32,082 bases of DNA from an uncultured Mycoplasmatota bacterium (GTDB taxonomy: Bacteria > Bacillota_I > Bacilli_A > RF39 > UBA660), in assembly GCA_945919295.1 (NCBI GenBank), contig CAMEJC010000010.1, forward strand, positions 1 through 32,082, given 5' to 3'. Position numbers and translations under genes: made by a program. A model generated the notes under the pieces. That model ran no database searches and had not been told where the DNA came from. It worked only from the letters and a program-made list of their open reading frames with translations. Positions 8,263-16,650 of the stretch are shown here, in pieces (the stretch's first letter is position 1; every line of letters starts with the position of its first letter).

Positions 8263-8734
8263 TTATTTCTCCTTCTTTAACTTCATATTGAAATTTCCAT
8301 TCAATATATTCTTCGTATGTTATTTCATGACTTAATCTTTTTCTTCTCATATCATTCCATTCATACATAAAATTTAAAAGTAATTTATTTTGTTCTTGTA
8401 AATATTCAAGAATATTAAAATCAAGACTCATTCTTGGATATTGTTCTTCCATCCACAATAACATATAAATTAAATCTTCTTGATTTTGAAAATTATATTC
8501 TTTAATAATTTTAGGATTTACCTTTAATATATTTGCTATTTCCAGAAGTCTATTTTCTTTCGGTTTCCTATCACCACTTTCATATCTGGCCATACTTCTT
8601 CTTTTATTTTCTCCATCTAAACCTAATTTATCTGATACTTCATCTTGAGTCATTTTTCTAAATTGTCTAACAAAGGCAATTCTTTCACCTTGTGATAAAT
8701 TTTCTAATTGTGGTTTTAAATATATATATTGCAT
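8246..8734 (-). CDS. XRE-family helix-turn-helix regulator, 162 aa
   Basis: An N-terminal HTH of the Cro/CI type spans about residues 14-72. It has GERIAFVRQFRKMTQDEVSDKLG, the recognition-helix region RRSMARYESGDRKPK, and LLEIANILKVNP. The C-terminal 90 residues are helical, Trp/Tyr/Glu-rich and unassigned. The ATG at 8734 is chosen because AAGGGAAGTG precedes it; an upstream in-frame start at 8764 has no SD. The 3' end overlaps the parB pseudogene start by 17 nt, indicating translational coupling. An XRE regulator next to an ICE-type ParB suggests control genes of a former mobile element. DNA target and effector are unknown. Confidence 0.85.
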   Translation of the reverse strand: MQYIYLKPQLENLSQGERIAFVRQFRKMTQDEVSDKLGLDGENKRRSMARYESGDRKPKENRLLEIANILKVNPKIIKEYNFQNQEDLIYMLLWMEEQYPRMSLDFNILEYLQEQNKLLLNFMYEWNDMRRKRLSHEITYEEYIEWKFQYEVKEGEINETNS

Positions 8735-8765
8735 CTTTTCACTTCCCTTCTTTTTTATAAACAAA

Positions 8766-8789
8766 AGAACTAAGACTTGGCCTAGTTCT
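8766..8789 (-). terminator. Hairpin upstream of the XRE gene (second terminator or leader element)
   Basis: On the minus strand the arms AGAACTAGG and CTTAGTTCT pair (one mismatch) around a 6-nt loop, followed by TTTG. The T-tail is short. It lies downstream of the stronger ppdK terminator and 31 nt upstream of the XRE start, so it may instead be part of the XRE 5' leader. Confidence 0.4.
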
Positions 8790-8884
8790 ATTTTAAACTA
8801 TTTTTATTTTTATCTTTTATTGCAATATATAAAATCGCATTATTTTAACTCCAAAATTTTGTCGCAAAAAACGCCATTTTTATC

Positions 8885-8917
8885 AAAAAAAGACCAAGAT
8901 TTTTAAAATCTCAGTCT
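8885..8917 (-). terminator. Terminator of ppdK
   Basis: On the minus strand AGACTGAGATTTT pairs with AAAATCTTGGTCT (13 positions including two G-U), followed by a run of Ts. It lies ~110 nt after the ppdK stop. The intervening 8918-9028 holds only weak short hairpins. Confidence 0.75.
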
Positions 8918-9028
8918 AATTTATGTAATTTTATCTATTTTTATAGATTATTATTACTTTTATTTTAATTTAATGAGTTTTACTCAATCCCTTTATTTAT
9001 AAGGGTTAAATAGGTACGCTTATGCGGA

Positions 9029-11668
9029 CTATTTGTTCTCCTTATCACGTAGGGCAGCTTGAGCAGCAGCAAGTCTAGCTATTGGAACTCTATATGGCGA
9101 ACAAGAAACATAATTAAGTCCAACATTATGGCAAAATTCTACAGATGTAGGCTCACCACCATGTTCACCACAAATACCAAGTTTAATATCAGGTCTAGTC
9201 TTTCTACCTTTTTCAGCAGCCATCTTAACAAGTGCACCAACACCAACTTGGTCTAATTTAGCAAATGGATCAATTTCATAAATCTTATTTTGATAATAAG
9301 CATCTAAGAATTTACCAGCATCATCTCTTGAAAAACCAAAAGTCATTTGTGTCAAATCGTTAGTTCCAAATGAGAAAAATTCAGCCTCCTTAGCAATTTC
9401 ATCCGCAGTAATACATGCCCTAGGAATTTCAATCATTGTTCCTACCTGATATTTAATATCCGAATTTTTTTCCTTCTTCACCATCTCAGCAGTTTCTACC
9501 ACAATATCTTTAACAAATTTAAATTCTTTAGTCTCTCCAACCAACGGAATCATAATTTCAGGATTAATATCAATATTTTCTTCCTCTTCAACTTCAATAG
9601 CGGCTTCCATTAAAGCTCTCGTTTGCATTTTAGCAATTTCTGGATAAGTAACAGCAAGCCTACATCCCCTATGACCCATCATTGGATTAAATTCATGTAA
9701 TTCAGCAATCTTATTTTTCAAATGTTCAATAGTTACTCCCATTTCATTAGCAAGTAGTTTTATATCTTCCTCTTCTGTTGGTAAAAATTCATGAAGTGGT
9801 GGATCCAAATATCTAACCGTCATAGGAAGAGCTTTTAACTCTTTATACATAGCTTTAAAATCACCTTTTTGAAAAGGAATTAATTCATTTAAAGCTTTCT
9901 CTCTTTCCTCAACAGTTTCAGATAAAATCATTTTTCTAATCTTAGGAATTCTCTCTTCTTCAAAAAACATATGTTCCGTCCTACAAAGACCAATACCTTC
10001 AGCACCAAGTTCAATAGCTCTCTTAGTATCTCTTGGATTATCAGCATTAGTTCTAACTTTTAAAGTTCGATATTCATCGGCCCAACTCATTATCCTACCA
10101 AAATCACCACTTACAGTAGCTTCATTTGTTTTTATATCACCTTTATATATTTTACCAGTATTACCATCTAATGAAATATAATCTCCCTCATGAAAAGTAT
10201 ATCCTCCCAAAGAAAATTCCTTGGCCTCCTCATTAATAACTATAGCTCCACATCCAGCAACACAACAAGTCCCCATGCCTCTGGCAACTACAGCAGCATG
10301 ACTAGTTCTACCTCCTCTAACAGTCAAAATACCTTGAGAAGCAACCATTCCTTCAATATCTTCAGGAGTAGTTTCAAGTCTTACAAGTACTACCCTTTCT
10401 CCTTTTCCGCCTTTACCTAATCTTTTAGCATCTTCGGCAGTAAATACAACCTTACCAGATGCAGCACCTGGCGATGCTGGAAGAGCTTCACCTATAACAG
10501 TAGCATCTGCTAAAGAGGATTCATCAAATGTTGGATGAAGTAATTGATCTAAACTTTTAGCATCAATTCTCATCACCGCTTCTTCAGGAGTTATCATGCC
10601 CTCATCAACTAAATCACAAGCAATCTTAATAGCAGCTTTAGCAGTTCTTTTACCATTTCTCGTTTGTAAGAAATAAAATTTTCCTTCTTCTATAGTAAAT
10701 TCCATATCCTGCATATCACGATAATGATCTTCTAATTTATGAGCAATTGCTACAAATTCATCATAACAATCAGGCAAATCTTCTTTAAGTTTACTAATAG
10801 GCTCTGGAGTTCTAACACCAGCAACAACATCTTCTCCTTGAGCATTAATCAAGTATTCCCCATAAATTCCTTTTTCACCAGTAGCGGGATCTCTAGTAAA
10901 GGCAACACCAGTTCCTGAAGTATTACCCATATTACCAAATACCATCGATTGAACATTAACCGCAGTTCCCCAATCACCAGGTATATCATTCATTCTTCTA
11001 TATACAATAGCTCTAGGATTATCCCAAGATCTAAACACAGCCTTAACAGCTCCCATTAATTGCTCTATAGGATCTTGTGGAAATTCTTCACCATTCATAT
11101 GCTCACTGTATACTTTTTTAAATCGTTTTACCAATTCCTTTAAATCATCTATTGTAAGTTCAGTATCATATTTAACACCTTTTTCTTCTTTTAATTCATC
11201 AATAATCTTTTCAAAGAAAGACTTATTAACTTCCATAACCACATCAGAATACATCTGAATAAATCTTCTATAAGAATCATAAGCAAATCTAGGATTGTTA
11301 GTTTTCTTAGCAAATCCTTCTACTGATATATCATTAAGTCCTAAATTAAGTATTGTATCCATCATACCAGGCATACTTGCTCTGGCACCACTTCTAACAG
11401 ATACCAAAAGTGGATCATTCATGTCCCCAAATTTTTTACCCTGTTTTTTTTCAAGCTCCTCTAAAGCAGAAAAAATTTGTTTCCTTATTTCTTCAGAAAT
11501 CTCTTTACCATTATCATAATAATTAGTACAAGCCTCCGTTGTAATAGTAAAACCAGCAGGTATAGGAAGACCTAAATTAGTCATTTCCGCTAAATTAGCC
11601 CCTTTCCCGCCAAGTAAATTTCTCATATCTTTATTACCATCTTTAAACGCATATACATATTTAATCAT
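9029..11668 (-). CDS. ppdK: Pyruvate, phosphate dikinase, 879 aa
   Basis: This enzyme interconverts pyruvate, ATP and phosphate with phosphoenolpyruvate, AMP and PPi in the cytoplasm. In fermentative Firmicutes it usually works with glycolysis. The N-terminal ATP-grasp region shows LLGGKGANLAEM and SVRSGARASMPGMMDT. The swivelling phosphohistidine domain carries GGRTSHAAVVARGMG near residue 455. The C-terminal PEP/pyruvate TIM barrel has GLCRTEHMF, MMGHRGCRL, SFGTNDLTQ and the end motif GICGEHGGEP. At 879 aa it is full length (bacterial PPDKs are ~875). The ATG at 11668 follows GGAG. It appears monocistronic, with the rpsI terminator upstream and its own terminator downstream. No regulatory-protein gene (PDRP) is visible nearby. 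Confidence 0.98.
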   Translation of the reverse strand: MIKYVYAFKDGNKDMRNLLGGKGANLAEMTNLGLPIPAGFTITTEACTNYYDNGKEISEEIRKQIFSALEELEKKQGKKFGDMNDPLLVSVRSGARASMPGMMDTILNLGLNDISVEGFAKKTNNPRFAYDSYRRFIQMYSDVVMEVNKSFFEKIIDELKEEKGVKYDTELTIDDLKELVKRFKKVYSEHMNGEEFPQDPIEQLMGAVKAVFRSWDNPRAIVYRRMNDIPGDWGTAVNVQSMVFGNMGNTSGTGVAFTRDPATGEKGIYGEYLINAQGEDVVAGVRTPEPISKLKEDLPDCYDEFVAIAHKLEDHYRDMQDMEFTIEEGKFYFLQTRNGKRTAKAAIKIACDLVDEGMITPEEAVMRIDAKSLDQLLHPTFDESSLADATVIGEALPASPGAASGKVVFTAEDAKRLGKGGKGERVVLVRLETTPEDIEGMVASQGILTVRGGRTSHAAVVARGMGTCCVAGCGAIVINEEAKEFSLGGYTFHEGDYISLDGNTGKIYKGDIKTNEATVSGDFGRIMSWADEYRTLKVRTNADNPRDTKRAIELGAEGIGLCRTEHMFFEEERIPKIRKMILSETVEEREKALNELIPFQKGDFKAMYKELKALPMTVRYLDPPLHEFLPTEEEDIKLLANEMGVTIEHLKNKIAELHEFNPMMGHRGCRLAVTYPEIAKMQTRALMEAAIEVEEEENIDINPEIMIPLVGETKEFKFVKDIVVETAEMVKKEKNSDIKYQVGTMIEIPRACITADEIAKEAEFFSFGTNDLTQMTFGFSRDDAGKFLDAYYQNKIYEIDPFAKLDQVGVGALVKMAAEKGRKTRPDIKLGICGEHGGEPTSVEFCHNVGLNYVSCSPYRVPIARLAAAQAALRDKENK

Positions 11669-11689
11669 TGTCTCATCTCCTATATTTAA

Positions 11690-11718
11690 ATAATAACAAA
11701 AACAAATCTAAAAAACAA
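11690..11718 (-). promoter_or_regulatory. Possible ppdK promoter
   Basis: Minus-strand TTGTTT (11713-11718) and TATTAT (11690-11695) are separated by 17 nt, 22 nt before the ATG. The -35 is weak and the region is T-rich, so chance occurrence is possible. Confidence 0.35.
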
Positions 11719-11753
11719 TATTTCCTTCATTTATTTACTCTTTTTTTACATTT

Positions 11754-11780
11754 AAAAAAGAAGCTACACATCGTAACTTC
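11754..11780 (-). terminator. Terminator of rplM-rpsI
   Basis: Minus-strand GAAGTTAC and GTAGCTTC form an 8-bp stem (one G-U) with a 5-nt loop, followed by TTTTTT. It begins 9 nt past the rpsI stop. Confidence 0.8.
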
Positions 11781-11789
11781 TTCATCATA

Positions 11790-12209
11790 TTATCTCTTAC
11801 TAAATTGTGGAGCTCTTCTAGCAGCCTTTAATCCATATTTCTTTCTTTCTTTTACTCTTGGATCTCTTGTAATAAATCCATTAGCTTTAAGAGTTTTTCT
11901 ATATGAATCTTCATTAGCTTCATTACCTTCATCATAAACTAGTAATGCTCTTGTAATACCAAGTCTAATAGCACCAGTTTGTCCTGAAAAACCTCCACCT
12001 TTAACATCTGCAACTACATCAAAAGTAGTTTCATTACCAGTTACAACAAGTGGTTGTTTTAAATCCATAACTAGTACTTGATATGGCATATATTCATTAA
12101 CATCTCTACCATTTACTGTAATCTTACCAGTACCTGGAGTTAAAGTAACTCTAGCTACAGAACCTTTTCTTCTACCTGTTCCGTAGAAACTTCTTTTTTC
12201 TTTAGCCAT
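11790..12209 (-). CDS. rpsI: 30S ribosomal protein S9 (uS9), 139 aa
   Basis: This is a small-subunit ribosomal protein whose C-terminal tail reaches the decoding site. Diagnostic features are [14 protein letters not shown] at the N-terminus, [15 protein letters not shown] in the middle, and the terminal RAPQFSKR. Length is typical of bacterial S9 (about 130 aa). The ATG shares one base with the rplM stop codon (TAATG), and GGAGG upstream lies within the last codons of rplM. Translation is therefore coupled in the conserved rplM-rpsI operon. Confidence 0.99.
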   Translation of the reverse strand: MAKEKRSFYGTGRRKGSVARVTLTPGTGKITVNGRDVNEYMPYQVLVMDLKQPLVVTGNETTFDVVADVKGGGFSGQTGAIRLGITRALLVYDEGNEANEDSYRKTLKANGFITRDPRVKERKKYGLKAARRAPQFSKR

Positions 12210-12652
12210 TACTCATTACCTCCTAGTTCTAATTTCTTTGGTTGTTGAGCCATATGTGGATGCTCACTACCAGCATATACAAATAATTTCTTATACATTT
12301 GTCTTCCTAATCTATTATGTGGAAGCATTCCTTTAACTGCTCTTTCAATCATTTCTTCAGAATAATTTTCTTTCATTTCTTTAGCAGTTCTTTCCCTTAG
12401 ACCACCTACATATCTTGAATGATCATAATACATTTTATTTTCTAATTTATTACCAGTTAATGCTACTTCTTTGGCATTAATAATAATAACATAATCACCA
12501 CAGTCAACATGAGGTGTATAAGTAACTTTATGTTTACCTCTTAATATAACTGCAGCCTTACTAGCTACTCTACCAAGTGGCATATCTTTTGCATCAATAA
12601 CATACCAATTTCTAGTAACTGTTTCTTTTGATTGCATAAATGTGCTTTTCAT
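12209..12652 (-). CDS. rplM: 50S ribosomal protein L13 (uL13), 147 aa
   Basis: This is a large-subunit ribosomal protein that acts early in 50S assembly. Recognisable segments are [38 protein letters not shown], the [13 protein letters not shown] region and [12 protein letters not shown]. The ATG at 12652 is chosen because GGAG lies 8 nt upstream and the product then has the usual ~145 aa length. A longer in-frame reading from 12709 would start inside the leader and has no SD. It is first in the rplM-rpsI operon with a consensus promoter about 95 nt upstream, leaving room for a regulatory leader. Confidence 0.98.
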   Translation of the reverse strand: MKSTFMQSKETVTRNWYVIDAKDMPLGRVASKAAVILRGKHKVTYTPHVDCGDYVIIINAKEVALTGNKLENKMYYDHSRYVGGLRERTAKEMKENYSEEMIERAVKGMLPHNRLGRQMYKKLFVYAGSEHPHMAQQPKKLELGGNE

Positions 12653-12740
12653 ATTCTTTTCTCCTTCATTTTTTATATAATTTGTTTTCATCCATTTAAA
12701 TGGTCCCAATATCTAAATAGACTCCAACCCAATGTACCGA
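12653..12740 (-). promoter_or_regulatory. Probable L13 mRNA leader
   Basis: The ~88-nt transcript leader of rplM contains structured segments: GGT...ACC closing a loop with the small stem TCTA/TAGA, and the palindrome CCATTTAAATGG. Firmicutes are known to carry a conserved L13 leader (Rfam L13_leader) at this position, proposed as an autoregulatory site. I infer the identity from position, length and structure; no covariance model could be run. Confidence 0.5.
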
Positions 12741-12745
12741 TTATG

Positions 12746-12774
12746 ATTATACTGTTATTTTATGTTTTTGTCAA
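12746..12774 (-). promoter_or_regulatory. Consensus sigma-A promoter of rplM-rpsI
   Basis: Perfect TTGACA (12769-12774) and perfect TATAAT (12746-12751) on the minus strand are separated by exactly 17 nt. This is the strongest promoter in the window, as expected for ribosomal proteins. Confidence 0.9.
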
Positions 12775-12811
12775 TATTTTAAACCAATTTTTTTTATTTT
12801 CTATCATATTA

Positions 12812-14578
12812 TTAACTATCATATTCCTCTAAAAATTTCTTAAAAGAAATAGCTATATCCTTAGGCAATATTTCTTCTAAATCATCAAGTGATGCTTTTT
12901 TCATATTATCAATAGTTTTATACTTCTTAAGTAATTTATTTTTTCTTATATCCCCAATTCCTTCAATATTATCTAAAATGCTAGATAGTGCTCCCTTACT
13001 TCTAATATTTTTATGATAACTAATCGTAAAATTATGTACTTCTGTCTGCATTTTAGTAAGTAATAAAAATAAATCACTCTTCTTATCTATTTCAATTTCC
13101 TGTATTGGATCTAGACCAAGTAACACATTAGTACTATGCTTATCATCTTTCTTAAGACCCACAACAGGAATATCAAGTCCTAAGGACAATATAACTTCTC
13201 TAGCAACATTTATTTGACCAACACCACCATCGACAATTATTAAATCAGGTTTTTCCAAATTATCTTTTAAAACTCTAAAATATCTTCTATAAATAACTTC
13301 TCTCATTGTTCCATAATCATCGTTAACATCACTTGTTATTTTAAACTTACGATAATCATTTTTAGAAGGTTTTCCCATAACAAAAACCACCATTCCTGAT
13401 ACATTATAATTACCAAATAAATTTGAATTGTCAAATAACTCAATTCTATCTACTCTAGATAAGTTTAACTTACTCTTTAATTCTTCTAAAGCATTAATAA
13501 TTTTATCTTCATCCCTCTTAATAAAATTCATCTGTTCTTCAAAATATATTCTTGCATTGTCATAAGCAAGATCTAATATTTTTTTCTTTTCCCCCTTAAT
13601 AGGAGTTATAAACTTGAAATCAAATGCTGAAGTAAAAGTATCTGTATCAATAATATTAGGAACTAATACTTCTTTAGGATTAGAAACATTTTTACTATAA
13701 AAATTAGAAATATAATTAGATAATTCTTCTACCTCATCACCTACCATAGGAAAAATATTTCTATTTCTATCTAAAAGTTTACTACCTCTAATAAACAGTA
13801 TTTGAACACTAATATAATTATCTTTCGCACAGTATCCTACTACATCAATATTAATATTATCAGATAAATCAACCTTTTGCTTTTCTGTTGTAATATTAAT
13901 ATAATCAAGTAAATCTTTATATTCCTTTGCTTTCTCATATTCCATACTATTCGAATAATTAAGCATCTTCTCTTTTAATCTATCAGTAAGAATCTTCGTA
14001 TTACCATTTAAAAAAGAAATAATTTCACTTTTCATCTCTTTTATTTTATCTTCTGATACCTCTTTAGTACAATACCCTAAACATTCTCCAATATGATAAT
14101 ATAAACATTCTCTTTTCTCATAAGTATTACACTTTCTTAAAGGATATATTCTATTTAATATTTCTACTACCTTTTTAGCAGCTCCCACATTAGGATAAGG
14201 CCCAAAAAGATTATTTTTAATCTTTTTAACATTAATTCTTCTAACAATTCTAAGCCTTGGTACTTTTTCATTAGTAAGTTCAATATAAGGATATGATTTA
14301 TCATCACGATATAAAATATTATATTTAGGATTATACTTCTTAATCAAATTAATTTCCAAAAGTAAACTTTCCATTTCCGTATTAGTCACAATATATTCAA
14401 AATGATCTATCTCTCTAACTAACATCATAGTTTTACCAGTATGTTCTCTCTGAAAATAACTACTTAATCTATTCTTTAAATTCTTACTCTTACCTACATA
14501 TATAACAACATTATCCTTATTTCTCATAAGATAACAACCAGGTAAATGTGGTACTAAAGAAAGTTCTTCCTTAAACAT
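12812..14578 (-). CDS. uvrC: Excinuclease ABC subunit C, 588 aa
   Basis: This is the dual-incision nuclease of nucleotide excision repair; it acts with UvrA and UvrB, which are not in the window. Domains in order: GIY-YIG 3'-incision domain (about 8-90; LPGCYLM, VIYVGKSKNLKNRL), a Cys cluster typical of UvrC (CNTYEKRECLYYHIGECLGYC), a UVR motif binding UvrB (~200-230), an RNase H-like 5'-incision domain (ELFDNSNLFG, GTMREVIYRRY, IIVDGGVGQI, HNFTISYH), and tandem helix-hairpin-helix motifs at the C-terminus (IEGIGDIRKNKLLKKY). Length is standard. The ATG follows GAGGTGAT. The tRNA-Ser terminator ends only ~20 nt upstream, so transcription may depend on readthrough. Confidence 0.98.
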   Translation of the reverse strand: MFKEELSLVPHLPGCYLMRNKDNVVIYVGKSKNLKNRLSSYFQREHTGKTMMLVREIDHFEYIVTNTEMESLLLEINLIKKYNPKYNILYRDDKSYPYIELTNEKVPRLRIVRRINVKKIKNNLFGPYPNVGAAKKVVEILNRIYPLRKCNTYEKRECLYYHIGECLGYCTKEVSEDKIKEMKSEIISFLNGNTKILTDRLKEKMLNYSNSMEYEKAKEYKDLLDYINITTEKQKVDLSDNINIDVVGYCAKDNYISVQILFIRGSKLLDRNRNIFPMVGDEVEELSNYISNFYSKNVSNPKEVLVPNIIDTDTFTSAFDFKFITPIKGEKKKILDLAYDNARIYFEEQMNFIKRDEDKIINALEELKSKLNLSRVDRIELFDNSNLFGNYNVSGMVVFVMGKPSKNDYRKFKITSDVNDDYGTMREVIYRRYFRVLKDNLEKPDLIIVDGGVGQINVAREVILSLGLDIPVVGLKKDDKHSTNVLLGLDPIQEIEIDKKSDLFLLLTKMQTEVHNFTISYHKNIRSKGALSSILDNIEGIGDIRKNKLLKKYKTIDNMKKASLDDLEEILPKDIAISFKKFLEEYDS

Positions 14579-14599
14579 ACTATCACCTCTTTATATAAG

Positions 14600-14619
14600 A
14601 AAAAACCCATATTGGGTTT
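14600..14619 (-). terminator. Terminator of tRNA-Ser
   Basis: Minus-strand AAACCC and GGGTTT form a stem with a 5-nt loop, followed by further Ts, starting ~11 nt after the tRNA 3' end. Confidence 0.7.
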
Positions 14620-14629
14620 ACTTTCATTA

Positions 14630-14720
14630 TGGCGGAGCAGGAGGGATTTGAACCCTCGCAGCAGTTTCCCACTCTACACCCTTAGCAGGGGCGCCTCTTC
14701 AGCCTCTTGAGTACTACTCC
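14630..14720 (-). tRNA. tRNA-Ser (anticodon GCU)
   Basis: The 91-nt gene folds as a class II tRNA. Acceptor GGAGTAG pairs with CTGCTCC (one G-U). The anticodon loop CTGCTAA gives GCU for AGC/AGU serine codons, closed by CGCCC/GGGTG. There is a long variable arm, and the T-arm is GAGGG-TTCAAAT-CCCTC. Discriminator G is followed by an encoded CCA. The long variable arm confirms the serine class. It is followed by its own terminator. Confidence 0.97.
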
Positions 14721-14760
14721 GTGACTACATATATAATTCTATATTAATTTTAATAAAATG

Positions 14761-15222
14761 TCAACTAATTTTAGCCATTTTTACATCTTCTCTATCCTTA
14801 TATATATTAATCATATCAATAATTATTTTCTTTATTTCTTCGCCGTCAGTAGTAGCCTCTAACTTAATATCATACTCATCAATCATATCATTAATACTAT
14901 CATCACCAAGTAAATATTCAGTTACCTTAAGATCTTTACCATATACCTCTTTAATTTTTTCAATATTATTCTTATTTTTAGTCATTGCCACCACCATATT
15001 ATACTTTCCATCTTCTTCATAATATATATAATTAGCACTTACTCCCGAAGCTTTCATAGTTTCATAATCACTATAAGAACTATCTTGAAGTAAATAAATA
15101 ACATTTGAATTAAGTACATTACTCCCTTTATCTTCATATATACTAAACATAAGTCTTCCACATACAAAACCACAAAATACTGACCAAAAAATAGGTACTA
15201 CTATTTTTTTTAACTTATTCAT
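14761..15222 (-). CDS. SPOR-like single-pass membrane protein, 153 aa
   Basis: One N-terminal transmembrane helix (about 8-26) follows a KK-rich start. The extracytoplasmic part reads like a SPOR domain: YLLQDSSYSDYETMKAS, then ANYIYYEEDGKYNMVVAMTKNKNNIEKIKEVYGKDL. These fit the strand-helix-strand pattern of peptidoglycan-binding SPOR modules. A ~45-residue helical tail follows. The ATG at 15222 has GGTGAT at proper spacing. Family membership is inferred by eye; a role in septum or wall association is likely but unproven. Confidence 0.75.
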   Translation of the reverse strand: MNKLKKIVVPIFWSVFCGFVCGRLMFSIYEDKGSNVLNSNVIYLLQDSSYSDYETMKASGVSANYIYYEEDGKYNMVVAMTKNKNNIEKIKEVYGKDLKVTEYLLGDDSINDMIDEYDIKLEATTDGEEIKKIIIDMINIYKDREDVKMAKIS

Positions 15223-15275
15223 TATATCACCAAAAATAGTATATACCTATCTATATAAAAACTTTGTCGAATTAT

Positions 15276-16058
15276 CTATACTTCTTCACTAAAATCACAA
15301 TACAACTTGGTTGGTATATCAGTAGTAAAATCAATTAAAAAATATTGATATCTTATTGTATCTAATTTATAAAAATCATATTCTATTGTCTTTTCTTCAT
15401 CAATATAGCATTTTAAATCAGTACTACTATCAGACGAGTAGAATAGCTGATCATAGTTTGTAAAAACATCATATCTTGGGCCATAATCACTATTATCAAA
15501 TTCAATAGTTGTTTGCTGATTACCATAATAACCATGAACATCTAAATATACATAATATTTTTTCAATACTTTTTCATTCAAAATAGGAATAATAATATCA
15601 TAATCATTTCCTTCAAAGATATTAGTAAATGTCATATAAAAAACAATATATTTTTTATCAGTATCATTAGAAGTACTAACACTAATACCTACATTACCGC
15701 TTAATTTAGTATCAAATTTTTTAGTATAACCACCATATGTTATTTGTTTTTTATCTTTATCAATAACCAATGTATTTGTTGTTCCATCTTCAAAAGTTAT
15801 ATTACAATATTTATTATCACTTTTACAATAAACATCTTTGATAATCCCTAAATCATTAATATCATTTTCAATTAATTCTTTAATATTTTTAGTTATTAAA
15901 GCCTTATCAGTCATAAAAACAGTATCAACATAATAATTATCTGTTTTATCAACTAATTTCATCGTTATATCAATTAAAAAGAAAGCAATTACAAATGCAA
16001 TAGCGGATGCTAATATAATTTCAATAGTCAAATACCCTTTTCTATTCAGTTTCAACAT
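15276..16058 (-). CDS. Type IV pilin-like (minor pseudopilin) protein, 260 aa
   Basis: A short basic leader ends in RKG, then YLTIE, i.e. cleavage after Gly and Glu at mature position 5, as in class III type IV prepilins. The following ~25 residues are hydrophobic (IILASAIAFVIAFFLIDITM). The C-terminal ~220 residues form a Tyr/Asp-rich, probably beta domain with no match I can name. A prepilin peptidase would be needed but is not in the window. The ATG follows GGTGAT and lies 4 nt after the second pilin gene, so the two are coupled. Likely a minor subunit of a ComG-like or type IV pilus machine with the ATPase at 16651. Confidence 0.85.
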   Translation of the reverse strand: MLKLNRKGYLTIEIILASAIAFVIAFFLIDITMKLVDKTDNYYVDTVFMTDKALITKNIKELIENDINDLGIIKDVYCKSDNKYCNITFEDGTTNTLVIDKDKKQITYGGYTKKFDTKLSGNVGISVSTSNDTDKKYIVFYMTFTNIFEGNDYDIIIPILNEKVLKKYYVYLDVHGYYGNQQTTIEFDNSDYGPRYDVFTNYDQLFYSSDSSTDLKCYIDEEKTIEYDFYKLDTIRYQYFLIDFTTDIPTKLYCDFSEEV

Positions 16059-16062
16059 CTTA

Positions 16063-16545
16063 TCACCTTACCTTAAGTGCATAGTAATAGCAGTCATCAT
16101 CATTCTTACAAATTTCTGAAATAATAACATAATTATAATCATCATTAAAATAAAATTTAGTACCCAAATAATCAATAAATTCTTTAGTAGTTTCTTTAGT
16201 AGTAGACAAACCTTTTAATTCATCTATTTTACCCTTTTTATATAAAGAAAAATATAAATTAACATCATCATTATTATAAGTATTTAAAAGTTGATTAACA
16301 TCATCATTATTAATTTTTATTGAATTCCCAGTTTTTATAATAGTATTAATATATCCATTTTCAATCAAAGCATCATTTGCCATCATAGCCAAATACAAAG
16401 CATCAATATCATAATACCTATCCCTTTTTTCATAAGCAGAAGATACTCTATTAAGTCCCGTAAATAAAGTGATTAAAACAACAGCAATAACCACCGATAC
16501 TACGACAACCTCTGCCATCATAAAACCTTTTCTACCAAATTTCAT
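16063..16545 (-). CDS. Type IV pilin-like (minor pseudopilin) protein, 160 aa
   Basis: The leader MKFGRKG precedes FMMAE, again Gly at -1 and Glu at +5, followed by a hydrophobic helix (VVVVSVVIAVVLITLF). The globular part is short and contains a Cys-x4-Cys near the end (EICKNDDDC), perhaps a disulphide. The ATG at 16545 is preferred over a GTG at 16557 because that GTG lies inside the SD sequence GGTGAT. First gene of the pilin pair, divergent from the assembly ATPase. Confidence 0.85.
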   Translation of the reverse strand: MKFGRKGFMMAEVVVVSVVIAVVLITLFTGLNRVSSAYEKRDRYYDIDALYLAMMANDALIENGYINTIIKTGNSIKINNDDVNQLLNTYNNDDVNLYFSLYKKGKIDELKGLSTTKETTKEFIDYLGTKFYFNDDYNYVIISEICKNDDDCYYYALKVR

Positions 16546-16567
16546 CAATTTTATCACCTTTTTACTA

Positions 16568-16596
16568 TTGCTATTTAATTAATTATATTATATAAT
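16568..16596 (+). promoter_or_regulatory. Promoter of the pilus ATPase gene in a divergent intergenic region
   Basis: TTGCTA (16568-16573) and perfect TATAAT (16591-16596) are separated by 17 nt on the plus strand. A second TATAAT at 16582-16587 on the minus strand, with a poor -35, could serve the pilin genes, giving overlapping divergent promoters. Confidence 0.55.
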
Positions 16597-16650
16597 ATTT
16601 ATAGAATAAAATCTAGTCTTTTTAGAAAAAAGAATGAAAAGAGGGATACT

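Noticed and set aside
9059-11519. Several 65-76 aa plus-strand frames within the ppdK region
   Set aside because: All are antisense to strongly conserved PPDK coding sequence, without SD sequences.
12632-12832. 66-aa plus-strand hydrophobic frame between uvrC and rplM
   Set aside because: It overlaps the perfect rplM promoter and L13 leader in antisense. Hydrophobicity reflects poly-T composition.
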